Part shown: one piece after another, positions 1 through 6,076 of the stretch | Layout: each line of letters opens with the position of its first letter | Numbering within the stretch: position 1 is the stretch's first letter | From: CAYSBE01 sp046309355 | GTDB lineage: Bacteria; Bacteroidota; Bacteroidia; UKL13-3 | Assembly (NCBI GenBank): GCA_046309355.1 | Contig: JBKCPL010000012.1 | Coordinates: forward strand, 1 to 11,652 | Direction: 5' to 3' | Length of the DNA stretch: 11,652 nt | Program-made: the position numbers and the translations under genes | Notes under the pieces: generated by a model | The model's input: the letters and a program-made list of their open reading frames with translations, nothing else | Databases searched by the model: none | What the model was told of the DNA's origin: nothing

Positions 1-1
1 C

Positions 2-406
2 ACTTATAGCTCCAAATCCCAGAACAAAGATATCGAGACTTATTATGCCAAAGTTTTGTATTTAAAAACTACTCAAATATCTAATGATTATCAAAGCGAA
101 AAGCCTGTAATGAAAAATTGTTCAATTAAATATGATAGAATTCTTAAGATAATATTTGTAGAAGGTGAATCAGTTGATGGAGTGAAATCATTCAGGCTAA
201 CTTTTGATAAATATCTTTTGGATCCAAATACAGGTAAGCCTTCAAAAACAATGTTGATGAAAGATTCTGACGAAACATATTATCATGTTAAATTAGAAAT
301 GAACGATAAAGTACGTTATTTTACAATGATGCCGTTAAACGATTTAGGTACGGATTATGCAAATGTTATTTATGCAAAAGGCTTGTCGAGAAAAAAGAGC
401 TGGTGA
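2..406 (+). CDS. Uncharacterised protein, C-terminal part (5' end outside window)
   Basis: The reading frame is open from the left edge, so the 134 codons here are only the C-terminal part. A TTG at 56 could be read as a start, but the frame continues upstream without a stop, so I do not take it as one. I recognise no family. The visible part is hydrophilic and rich in Lys, Asp and Tyr, with alternating patterns that suggest beta strands (for example FRLTFDKYLL and YYHVKLEMNDKVRYFTMM). It has one Cys, no membrane segment and no lipobox in this part. The DNA is clearly more AT-rich than the metabolic genes to the right, and the gene lies on the 3' side of a tRNA gene. Accessory or transferred DNA is possible, but nothing in the protein proves it. 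Confidence 0.6.
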   Translation, partial: TYSSKSQNKDIETYYAKVLYLKTTQISNDYQSEKPVMKNCSIKYDRILKIIFVEGESVDGVKSFRLTFDKYLLDPNTGKPSKTMLMKDSDETYYHVKLEMNDKVRYFTMMPLNDLGTDYANVIYAKGLSRKKSW

Positions 407-572
407 GATTCTCTGTTTAATACAAACCGGTCTTTACTATTATATTACACAAAGTGTATAATGAATAAAATGTCGAGAGGAAGAATGTGAAAGTTTTTTG
501 TGCAGAAACTGTCTGGATGAGGGTGAGACTTGAGTAAGCAGTAAAAAAACACTTTGTATGCAATTTGTATGC
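407..572. other. Intergenic stretch, no gene seen
   Basis: Only short broken frames occur here. I see no convincing hairpin terminator directly after the stop at 406 and no promoter. The right end runs into an 11-bp tandem repeat and then the tRNA-side terminator. Confidence 0.5.
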
Positions 573-574
573 AA
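553..574. repeat. Perfect 11-bp tandem direct repeat
   Basis: TTTGTATGCAA occurs at 553-563 and again, immediately adjacent, at 564-574. It sits on the 3' side of tRNA-Asn, just beyond that gene's terminator hairpin. Short direct repeats in this position could be recombinase arm or core sites, but no integrase gene is visible in the window. Confidence 0.7.
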
Positions 575-614
575 ATAAAAAAAGGGTTTAAACCGGACGT
601 GGTCTAAACCCTTT
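575..614 (-). terminator. Rho-independent terminator of tRNA-Asn
   Basis: AAAGGGTTTA (581-590) pairs with TAAACCCTTT (605-614) over 10 bp. After one A/C mismatch the stem continues with ACC/GGT around a GGACGT loop. Read on the minus strand, it starts 9 bases after the tRNA 3' end and is followed by a run of T (complement of the A-rich 575-583), the expected form for stopping the tRNA transcript. The plus strand also has a T-rich flank (612-620), so it may work in both directions. Confidence 0.85.
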
Positions 615-623
615 ATTTTTAAG

Positions 624-697
624 CTCCCCGGGCTGGGCTCGAACCAGCGACCCCATGATTAACAGTCATGTGCTCTAACCAGCTGAGCTACCGAGGA
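624..697 (-). tRNA. trnN: tRNA-Asn (anticodon GTT)
   Basis: On the minus strand this reads as a 74-nt cloverleaf. The acceptor stem TCCTCGG pairs with CCGGGGA (one T-G wobble) and the discriminator base is G. The D arm contains GCTCAGCTGGTTAGAGC. The anticodon stem CATGA/TCATG encloses the loop CTGTTAA, so the anticodon is GTT, reading AAC/AAU. The T arm contains GGTTCGAGCC. CCA is not encoded; the gene is followed by GCTTAAA. A strong terminator lies directly downstream, and a damaged second copy of its 5' half lies upstream at 731-776. Confidence 0.96.
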
Positions 698-730
698 ATA
701 TGTTGGTTTCTTCTTATCGGAAATAAGCCT

Positions 731-776
731 CATGTGCTCTAACCTCCCGATAGCTATCGGGATGAGCTACCTAGGA
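731..776 (-). pseudogene. tRNA-Asn 5'-half relic with palindrome in the D-loop
   Basis: On the minus strand, TCCTAGGTAGCTCA (776-763) matches the first 14 bases of the intact tRNA-Asn with one change (C to A in the acceptor stem), and GGTTAGAGCACATG (744-731) matches its D-loop/D-stem/anticodon-stem segment 14 of 14. Between them the intact gene has GCT, while the relic has the 18-bp palindrome TCCCGATAGCTATCGGGA. Homology ends in the anticodon stem; no anticodon loop, T arm or 3' acceptor strand follows. It cannot fold into a tRNA. It lies about 34 bases upstream of the intact gene in the same orientation, so it is probably the remnant of a tandem tRNA-Asn duplication. Confidence 0.85.
745..762. 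repeat. Perfect 18-bp palindrome inside the tRNA relic
   Basis: TCCCGATAGCTATCGGGA is identical to its own reverse complement. It interrupts the D-loop of the tRNA relic, replacing three bases. I have an unverified impression that the CCCGATAGCTATCGGG core recurs between genes in Bacteroidota genomes, which would make it a dispersed palindromic element; only one copy is present in this window. Confidence 0.85.
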
Positions 777-796
777 GTTTCCTCTAAAAAGGGATG

Positions 797-827
797 CAAG
801 TATAGGTTTTGATAATTAATTACGCAA
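797..827 (-). promoter_or_regulatory. Possible promoter for the tRNA-Asn transcript
   Basis: On the minus strand, TTG (827-825) is followed after 20 bases by TATACTTG (804-797), one base from the Bacteroidota -7 consensus TAnnTTTG. It points at the relic and the intact tRNA. The match is imperfect and the region is AT-rich, so this is tentative. Confidence 0.35.
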
Positions 828-865
828 TATTTGCCCGCAAATTTTTTTATAGATAATCACATACC

Positions 866-1789
866 ATGAGTTTAGTAATTGTTGGCAGCGTAGCATTTGA
901 TGCCATTGAAACCCCCTTCGGAAAAACAGATAAAATTATTGGCGGTGCCGCCTCTTATATTGCATTAGCCTCTACCTATTTTACTACACAGGCCAAACTG
1001 GTTGCCGTAGTTGGCGATGATTTTCCCACCGACTTTATTCAAACCCTTCAACACAAAGGTGTAAACACCGAAGGACTGCAAATTAAACAAGGTGAAAAAT
1101 CGTTCTTCTGGTCGGGTAAGTACCACACCGATATGAACTCGCGCGATACGCTGGTTACTGAACTGAATGTGCTGGGCAACTTCGACCCCATTATTCCCGA
1201 TTCGTATCAGGATTGCGAATACCTGATGCTGGGCAACCTGAGCCCGCAGGTGCAAATGACGGTGCTTAGCCGACTTGCCAAACGCCCGAAACTGGTAGTT
1301 ATGGATACCATGAACTTTTGGATGGAAATTGCACTGGATGACCTGAAAGCTACGCTTAAACAAGTAGATGTGCTGACCATAAACGATGAAGAAGCGCGTC
1401 AGCTTTCAGGCGAATACTCGCTGGTAAAAGCGGCTGCTAAAATACAAGCTATGGGCCCCCGTTACCTCATCATTAAAAAAGGAGAAAACGGTGCACTCCT
1501 CTTCCACGGCCCGGAAGTATTCTTTGCCCCTGCCCTGCCCCTCGAGGAAGTATTTGACCCAACGGGTGCCGGTGATACGTTTGCAGGTGGTTTCATCGGT
1601 TACCTGGCCAAAACAGGCGATATTTCATTTGAAAACATGAAAAATGCTATCATCTACGGTTCGGCTATGGCCTCCTTCTGCGTTGAGAAATTCGGTACCG
1701 AACGTCTCATGAATCTGAATGAACGTGAAATGAACGACCGTATTCAGCAATTTAAAAATCTGGTTCGCTTCACTATGGCCTCGGTTTAA
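866..1789 (+). CDS. PfkB/ribokinase-family sugar kinase
   Basis: The product (307 aa) is an ATP-dependent small-molecule kinase of the PfkB/ribokinase fold, cytoplasmic. It shows the N-terminal strand VIVGSVAFD, the early Gly-Gly (G26-G27), a TINDEEA segment (171-177) typical of the central domain, and the C-terminal signature DPTGAGDTFAGG starting at D231. Within that signature GAGD supplies the anion hole, and D237 is the expected catalytic base. Its length is normal for the family. The substrate cannot be told from sequence; adenosine kinase-like, fructokinase-like and nucleoside kinase-like activities all exist in this superfamily. The ATG at 866 is chosen because the conserved first strand begins four residues later. 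The next gene starts 64 bases downstream but has its own promoter, so the two need not form an operon. Confidence 0.88.
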   Translation: MSLVIVGSVAFDAIETPFGKTDKIIGGAASYIALASTYFTTQAKLVAVVGDDFPTDFIQTLQHKGVNTEGLQIKQGEKSFFWSGKYHTDMNSRDTLVTELNVLGNFDPIIPDSYQDCEYLMLGNLSPQVQMTVLSRLAKRPKLVVMDTMNFWMEIALDDLKATLKQVDVLTINDEEARQLSGEYSLVKAAAKIQAMGPRYLIIKKGENGALLFHGPEVFFAPALPLEEVFDPTGAGDTFAGGFIGYLAKTGDISFENMKNAIIYGSAMASFCVEKFGTERLMNLNEREMNDRIQQFKNLVRFTMASV

Positions 1790-1799
1790 TCGCCAAGCA

Positions 1800-1830
1800 T
1801 TTGAATAAATAAGCCCTTTTCCTACATTTG
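1800..1830 (+). promoter_or_regulatory. Bacteroidota-type promoter of glutamate dehydrogenase
   Basis: TTTG at 1800-1803, a 19-base spacer and TACATTTG at 1823-1830 match the Bacteroidota primary sigma consensus (-33 TTTG / -7 TAnnTTTG) exactly. The ATG lies 23 bases downstream of the -7 box, giving a short leader. It is the cleanest promoter in the window. Confidence 0.75.
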
Positions 1831-1853
1831 CCCCCACTATTTAATAAATACAT

Positions 1854-3131
1854 ATGCCAGGAGATAATGTAATTAAACACAACGCGGAAAACCCGTTCGA
1901 GTCAATGAAAAAACGCTTCGACATCGCAGCTAAAATTTTAGGTCTGGATGAAAGCGATTACAACGTACTTATTGCTCCGCAAAAAGCGGTGATAGTTAAT
2001 ATACCGGTTACCATGGATGATGGTAAGGTAAAAGTATTTGAAGGATTTCGTGTGGTGCACAATGCTAACCTTGGCCCTTCCAAAGGCGGCATTCGCTACT
2101 CCATGGATGTACACCTGGATGAAGTAAAAGCCCTGGCTGCCTGGATGACTTGGAAATGTGCGGTAGTAGGCATTCCTTATGGTGGTGGCAAAGGCGGTAT
2201 TAAATGCGACCCCCGCTCTATGAGCAAAGGAGAACTGGAGCGACTCACCCGTTCATACACCGATATGATGGTGGATGTATTCGGCCCCGATAAAGATATT
2301 CCCGCACCCGACATGGGAACAGGCCCACAAGAAATGGCCTGGCTTATGGACGAGTATTCAAAACTGGTAGGACACTCTTCGCCTGCCGTGGTTACCGGAA
2401 AACCTATTGTGTTGGGCGGTTCGCTGGGTCGTGTAGAAGCTACCGGCCGTGGTGTGATGGTATCTACCCGTGCGGCTTTGGCTAAAATGGGAATTTCGCC
2501 TGTAGGTACCACCTGTGCTGTGCAGGGTTTTGGAAACGTAGGTTCTATATCGGCTAAATTGCTGGCTATGCAAGGACTAAAAATTGTAGCCATATCGGAT
2601 GTGAGTGGTGCTTATTATAACCCCGATGGAATAGACGTGGAAGCAGCCATAAAATTCCGCGATGGAAACAACGGCACGCTAGCCGGTTTTGCCAACGGCA
2701 AAAAAATAAGCAATGCCGAATTGCTGGAACTGGATGTTACCGTGCTGGTACCGGCTGCTATGGAAGACCAGATTACTGAAGAAAATGCCGACCGCATCAA
2801 AGCCAAACTTATAGTAGAAGGCGCCAACGGACCAACATCGGCTAGTGCTGATGATATACTGAATAAAAAAGGTGTGCTGGTAGTGCCCGATATTTTAGCC
2901 AATGCAGGTGGCGTTACCGTGAGCTACTTCGAGTGGGTACAAAACCGTTTGGGGTATTACTGGACCGAAGAACGCGTATACCGCAGGGCCGACCGTGTAA
3001 TGAAAACGGCATTTGAAGGCGTGTATCAGGCTGCTCAAAAATACAATATTCCTATGCGCATTGCCGCCTATGTGGTGGCCATACAACGTGTGGCTGAAGT
3101 AGAAAGCATGCGTGGCAAATTCGGGTTATAA
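1854..3131 (+). CDS. gdhA: Glutamate dehydrogenase (Glu/Leu/Phe/Val dehydrogenase family)
   Basis: This enzyme interconverts glutamate and 2-oxoglutarate plus ammonia with NAD(P). At 425 aa it has the size of the hexameric Bacillus RocG/GudB and archaeal type. Residues known from the Clostridium symbiosum enzyme (K89, K113, K125, D165, S380) can be placed by spacing: K77 in GPSKGGIRY, K101 in MTWKCAV, the catalytic lysine K113 in PYGGGKGG, D153 in IPAPDMG, and S357 in VTVSYFEW. The Rossmann nucleotide-binding loop GFGNVG is at 225-230. Cofactor preference and amino-acid specificity are not certain; leucine and phenylalanine dehydrogenases are relatives but usually shorter. It is flanked by a strong promoter and a hairpin terminator, so it is probably monocistronic. 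A broad link to histidine catabolism (hutU, far to the right), which yields glutamate, is metabolic rather than positional. Confidence 0.93.
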   Translation: MPGDNVIKHNAENPFESMKKRFDIAAKILGLDESDYNVLIAPQKAVIVNIPVTMDDGKVKVFEGFRVVHNANLGPSKGGIRYSMDVHLDEVKALAAWMTWKCAVVGIPYGGGKGGIKCDPRSMSKGELERLTRSYTDMMVDVFGPDKDIPAPDMGTGPQEMAWLMDEYSKLVGHSSPAVVTGKPIVLGGSLGRVEATGRGVMVSTRAALAKMGISPVGTTCAVQGFGNVGSISAKLLAMQGLKIVAISDVSGAYYNPDGIDVEAAIKFRDGNNGTLAGFANGKKISNAELLELDVTVLVPAAMEDQITEENADRIKAKLIVEGANGPTSASADDILNKKGVLVVPDILANAGGVTVSYFEWVQNRLGYYWTEERVYRRADRVMKTAFEGVYQAAQKYNIPMRIAAYVVAIQRVAEVESMRGKFGL

Positions 3132-3152
3132 TCCGATTTGAATACCCTACTC

Positions 3153-3187
3153 AATCCCTCTGCCCTGTTCAGCAGAGGGATTTTTAT
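3153..3187 (+). terminator. Rho-independent terminator after gdhA
   Basis: AATCCCTCTGC (3153-3163) pairs with GCAGAGGGATT (3172-3182) over 11 bp with an 8-base loop (3164-3171), running into a T tract (3181-3185). It begins 22 bases after the gdhA stop. Confidence 0.9.
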
Positions 3188-3218
3188 ATATTCGAAGTTC
3201 ATTTAAACCTAATAGATC

Positions 3219-3872
3219 ATGTTACACAAAGAAGGAAAAGCAACTATATTCATTACACTGATTTCGCTTTTTGCGCTCAATGCACTTATCACCTGGCTAC
3301 TACCCGATGCTATTGCCGTACAAAATATCTTGCTCGGCATATCCCTCGTTTTTCTGATAATTATTCTTCAGTTTTTCCGCAATCCGGCTATCACACCTAC
3401 ACTTGGCGAAAACCTGGTGGTGTCGCCCGCAGATGGAAAAGTAGTGGTTATTGAAGAAGTAGAAGCTGACGAATTTTTTCCGGATAAGCGCTTGCAAATT
3501 TCTGTATTTATGAGCCCGTTTAATGTGCACGTTAACCGCAACCCGATAAGCGGAATTGTGCGTTACTTTAAATACCACCCCGGCAAATACCTGGTGGCCT
3601 GGCACCCTAAATCATCTACCGAAAACGAACGTACATGTGTAGTTATTGAAACGCCTTCAAAAAAACAGGTGCTGTTTAAGCAAATTGCCGGTGCACTAGC
3701 CAAGCGCATTGTGTGGTATGTAAAAGAAGGACAAGCGGTAAGTCAAACAGCCGAAATGGGATTTATAAAATTTGGCTCGCGCGTTGATTTGCTGCTGCCA
3801 TTGGATGCTAAAGTAAAGGTTAGCTTAAACCAAAAGGTAAAAGGCGGTGAAACCGTACTGGCCGAATTGTAA
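3219..3872 (+). CDS. psd: Phosphatidylserine decarboxylase, short form
   Basis: The enzyme decarboxylates phosphatidylserine to phosphatidylethanolamine (or an archaetidylserine-like lipid) at the cytoplasmic membrane. At 217 aa it belongs to the short PSD class, against roughly 290-320 aa for the E. coli type. The N-terminus has two hydrophobic segments (about 9-28 and 32-53) for membrane attachment. Conserved blocks follow: SPADGKV with D72, and SPFNVHVNRNP with H104. The self-cleavage site FGSR comes near the C-terminus, where cutting between G186 and S187 would yield the pyruvoyl group on the small alpha chain. The proenzyme is therefore complete. Phosphatidylserine synthase, a frequent neighbour elsewhere, is not present here. 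The upstream terminator separates it from gdhA. Confidence 0.92.
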   Translation: MLHKEGKATIFITLISLFALNALITWLLPDAIAVQNILLGISLVFLIIILQFFRNPAITPTLGENLVVSPADGKVVVIEEVEADEFFPDKRLQISVFMSPFNVHVNRNPISGIVRYFKYHPGKYLVAWHPKSSTENERTCVVIETPSKKQVLFKQIAGALAKRIVWYVKEGQAVSQTAEMGFIKFGSRVDLLLPLDAKVKVSLNQKVKGGETVLAEL

Positions 3873-3961
3873 TTTTTTAACCACATACTAATCCGATAAG
3901 AAAGTAATCCCTTCAATCGTTATATTCGTTGTTCACTTTCACTAACTAATAATACAAACAC

Positions 3962-4255
3962 ATGAAAAAGTTTATTATCACCTTAACTGCTGTGGCTGCT
4001 TCAGCCCTTTGTGCATACGCACAGGCTCCTGCTAAAAACAACTCATCTGCTAAAACTGCACCGGCCAAAGCACAGATAGCTGCCCCGGTTGCCAACACAA
4101 GCGATGCAAAACCAGCTGTGGCTGTTGAACAGGTAGCTGAAGAAAAAACAACCGGTACGGATAAAAAAGAGTGCAGTGCTGAAGAGAAAAAATCGTGCGA
4201 AGGCAAAACCAAAAAATCGTGCTGCTCAAGTAAAAAATCAGAAGCGAAACCTTAG
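3962..4255 (+). CDS. Small secreted Ala/Lys-rich protein with Cys-rich tail
   Basis: I do not recognise a named family. The 97-aa product begins with a clear Sec signal peptide (MKK, hydrophobic 4-16, cleavage probably at AYA|Q, 20/21). A low-complexity stretch rich in Ala, Pro and Lys follows (about 21-65), then a highly charged tail with four cysteines in the pattern C71-x7-C79-x7-C87-C88, set among Lys and Glu and followed by SSKK. After export it would be soluble in the periplasm or outside, as there is no lipobox or anchor. The cysteine cluster could bind a metal or form disulfides; neither is shown. Psd ends 89 bases upstream and no terminator separates them, so co-transcription is possible. 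The next gene converges on it. Confidence 0.75.
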   Translation: MKKFIITLTAVAASALCAYAQAPAKNNSSAKTAPAKAQIAAPVANTSDAKPAVAVEQVAEEKTTGTDKKECSAEEKKSCEGKTKKSCCSSKKSEAKP

Positions 4256-4396
4256 GGTATTGTGGGTTTATTATTGCGGGTTTATTATTGCGGGTTTGTG
4301 AGTTGTGTGTTGCGGGTTTGAGGATTTGTTATTGCGGGTTTAATATTAAGGGTTTGCGAGTTGGGTATTGCGGGTTTGTGAGTTGGGCATTGTGGG
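4255..4396. repeat. GT-rich minisatellite with 14- and 22-bp units
   Basis: Units each begin GGGTTT and end in or near TTGC: 14 bp at 4264-4277 and 4278-4291 (identical), 22 bp at 4292-4313 and 4314-4335, 14 bp at 4336-4349, 22 bp at 4350-4371 and 4372-4393, with partial GGGTAT units at both ends. The plus strand carries eleven GGG runs and almost no C. Units are diverged except for the first pair. The array fills the gap between two convergent genes and has no coding potential. Confidence 0.85.
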
Positions 4397-4400
4397 TATA

Positions 4401-4502
4401 GAGAAGCGAGAGTGCGAGAATGCGTGAAGCGAGAGAGTGCGAGACACGAGAAGCAATCTCAAATCCCACTTCTCATTTCTCACATCTCAAATCTCAAATC
4501 TC
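4401..4502. repeat. Purine-rich then pyrimidine-rich repeat tract
   Basis: GAAGCGAGAGTGCGAGA (4403-4419) is repeated as GAAGCGAGAGAGTGCGAGA (4426-4444), with a two-base GA expansion. A pyrimidine-rich part follows, with TCTCAAATC at 4457-4465, 4485-4493 and 4492-4500. The purine half can pair imperfectly with the pyrimidine half (for example GAGAAG 4448-4453 with CTTCTC 4469-4474), so it might act as a two-way terminator between convergent genes, although there is no classic GC hairpin plus T run. Confidence 0.65.
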
Positions 4503-4513
4503 CAGTCTTCCCC

Positions 4514-5911
4514 TCAGCTATGCAACGCGCGGTTGGCGGTAGCGGCTAATGCAGCTTCTTTCACCGCTTCGGCATAGGTTGGGTGAGCGTGGCTCATGCG
4601 GCTGATATCTTCTGCACTGGCACGAAACTCCATAGCGGTTACTGCTTCGGCTATTAAGTCGGCTACGCGTGGCCCAATCATGTGTACCCCCAATACTTCA
4701 TCTGTGTCTGCATCGGCCAGTATTTTTACAAAGCCGTCTATATCCATACTGGCACGAGCACGGCCCAAGGCGCGCATGGGGAAAGAACCCGTTTTGTATT
4801 TTCTACCGGCTTTTTTCAGTTCTTCTTCGGTATGCCCCACGCCTGCTACTTCAGGCCACGTATATACCACACCCGGAATAAGGTTGTAGTTGATATGCGG
4901 CTTTTGTCCGGCTATGGTTTCAGCCACAAATACGCCTTCTTCTTCGGCCTTGTGGGCCAGCATGGCTCCTTTCACCACATCGCCAACAGCATAAATGCCT
5001 TTTACCGCAGTTTCCAGATGAGCATCGGTTTCTATGCGTCCGCGCTCATCCGTTTTTAACCCGATAGCTTCCAGATTTAATCCATCCGTATATGCTTTTC
5101 GTCCAACCGATACCAGGCAATAGTCGCCTGTAAAGGTTACTTCTTCTCCCTTCTCATTATCTGCCACTACCGTTACCGTTTTGCCTTTGGTTTTAGCCGA
5201 TTTTACTTTATGGTTAAAATGAAATTCAAATCCCTGTTTGCGTAATACACGTTGCAATTCTTTTCCTAAAGCGCCATCCATGGTGGGTATGATGCTCGAG
5301 GTATATTCGATGACACTTACTTTTGCTCCCAGACGTGCATACACCGAACCCAGCTCTAGCCCAATAACTCCCCCGCCAATGATGATGAGGTGTGAGGGAA
5401 TTTCTGTCATATTCAGTGCCTCGGTTGAGGTAATGACTCGCTTTTTATCTAGTTCAATTCCGGGCAACGATGCCGGTTTTGATCCGGTAGCAATAATTAC
5501 CTTTTCGGTCTCAATTACCTGTTCCTGTTTTCCGCTTATTTTAATTTGGTTTTTAGTAATAAATGAACCCACACCACGGTACACATCAATTTTATTTTTC
5601 TTCATTAGAAATTCGATACCCTCGCAGGTTTGCTTCACTACACCGTTTTTACGTTCAATCATTTGTTTCAGGTTCACCTGTACTTCGCCTTTAATATCTA
5701 TACCGTGAGTAGTGAAATGATGAACTGCGTTGTGGTAATGCTCAGATGAATCGAGCATGGCTTTAGACGGTATACAGCCAACATTGAGGCAGGTTCCCCC
5801 AAGTGTTTCGTATTTTTCAATTAAGGCTACTTTTAAACCCAGCTGTGCTGAACGGATAGCCGCTACGTAGCCTCCGGGTCCCGAACCAATAATGGTAATG
5901 TCGTATTTCAT
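4514..5911 (-). CDS. lpdA: Dihydrolipoyl dehydrogenase (E3)
   Basis: This FAD flavoprotein reoxidises dihydrolipoamide with NAD+ in 2-oxoacid dehydrogenase complexes and the glycine cleavage system. The 465-aa product has the FAD-binding GSGPGG near the N-terminus, the redox disulfide GGTCLNVGCIPSK (C41 and C46), the NAD-binding IIGGGVIGLELGS, the second FAD motif YAVGDV, and the C-terminal active-site pair H443 (in HAHPT) and E448. Its length is typical. I start at MKYDITIIGSG (5911), which matches the family N-terminus. MTITS (5926) would add five residues and sits 18 bases from the -7 box, so it is a real alternative. A longer frame reaching 6019 would extend upstream of the promoter. No E1 or E2 gene is adjacent. 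Confidence 0.95.
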   Translation of the reverse strand: MKYDITIIGSGPGGYVAAIRSAQLGLKVALIEKYETLGGTCLNVGCIPSKAMLDSSEHYHNAVHHFTTHGIDIKGEVQVNLKQMIERKNGVVKQTCEGIEFLMKKNKIDVYRGVGSFITKNQIKISGKQEQVIETEKVIIATGSKPASLPGIELDKKRVITSTEALNMTEIPSHLIIIGGGVIGLELGSVYARLGAKVSVIEYTSSIIPTMDGALGKELQRVLRKQGFEFHFNHKVKSAKTKGKTVTVVADNEKGEEVTFTGDYCLVSVGRKAYTDGLNLEAIGLKTDERGRIETDAHLETAVKGIYAVGDVVKGAMLAHKAEEEGVFVAETIAGQKPHINYNLIPGVVYTWPEVAGVGHTEEELKKAGRKYKTGSFPMRALGRARASMDIDGFVKILADADTDEVLGVHMIGPRVADLIAEAVTAMEFRASAEDISRMSHAHPTYAEAVKEAALAATANRALHS

Positions 5912-5944
5912 GGATGTAATTGTCATATATTCTTCTAAGTGGCG

Positions 5945-5952
5945 CAAAGGTA
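5945..5952 (-). promoter_or_regulatory. -7 promoter element for lpdA
   Basis: On the minus strand 5952-5945 reads TACCTTTG, a full TAnnTTTG match. No TTG appears at the expected distance upstream, so the promoter is only half supported. It places the transcript start near 5939 and rules out a protein start at 6019. Confidence 0.5.
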
Positions 5953-6007
5953 TTAAAAAGTAATGAGCTTGTCTATTGGCTACCCTACAAATACGGCAGG
6001 AGTACCT

Positions 6008-6036
6008 ATGTTGCAACATTATTGCATTTGCAATAA
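6008..6036. promoter_or_regulatory. Candidate Fur/Zur-type operator, upstream of the regulator gene
   Basis: Nested dyads lie here: ATGTTGCAACAT (6008-6019, perfect), TGCAACA-T-TATTGCA (6012-6026, a 7-1-7 inverted repeat with one mismatched pair) and TTATTGCA-TT-TGCAATAA (6019-6036, 8-bp perfect arms). The 19-mer at 6011-6029 matches 17/19 with one upstream of the barrel gene (9357-9375). It covers the -33 TTTG of the regulator's promoter, which suggests autorepression. The lpdA promoter lies about 60 bases away and is less likely to be controlled. Confidence 0.65.
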
Positions 6037-6057
6037 ATTAATTTTTATCCATCTTTG
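6027..6057 (+). promoter_or_regulatory. Promoter of the Fur-family regulator gene
   Basis: TTTG (6027-6030), a 19-base spacer and CATCTTTG (6050-6057, one base off TAnnTTTG) have the same geometry as the gdhA promoter. The ATG is 19 bases further on. The -33 element lies inside the inverted repeat. Confidence 0.55.
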
Positions 6058-6076
6058 CTGCCCAAATCCGTAATAC

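Noticed and set aside
56..406. A complete gene starting at TTG 56
   Set aside because: The frame is open all the way to the window edge, so the true start almost certainly lies upstream, outside the window.
824..834. GCAATATTTGC dyad before the sugar kinase as a third Fur/Zur box
   Set aside because: Arms are only 4 bp and do not fit TGCAACA-N-TGTTGCA; AT-rich DNA gives such dyads by chance.
2177..2593. 138-codon minus-strand open frame
   Set aside because: It is a shadow of glutamate dehydrogenase, low in complexity and rich in Pro/Ser, as expected from antisense reading.
4264..4393. CRISPR-like array
   Set aside because: Units of 14 and 22 bp follow each other without unique spacers of constant length, and repeats are diverged; this is a minisatellite.
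5238..5708. 156-codon plus-strand open frame
   Set aside because: It lies antisense within lpdA and is explained by that gene's codon pattern.
5912..6019. N-terminal extension of the lpdA frame to an ATG at 6019
   Set aside because: It would start upstream of the TACCTTTG -7 element and inside the candidate operator, and the added residues do not resemble the family N-terminus, which begins at MKYD.
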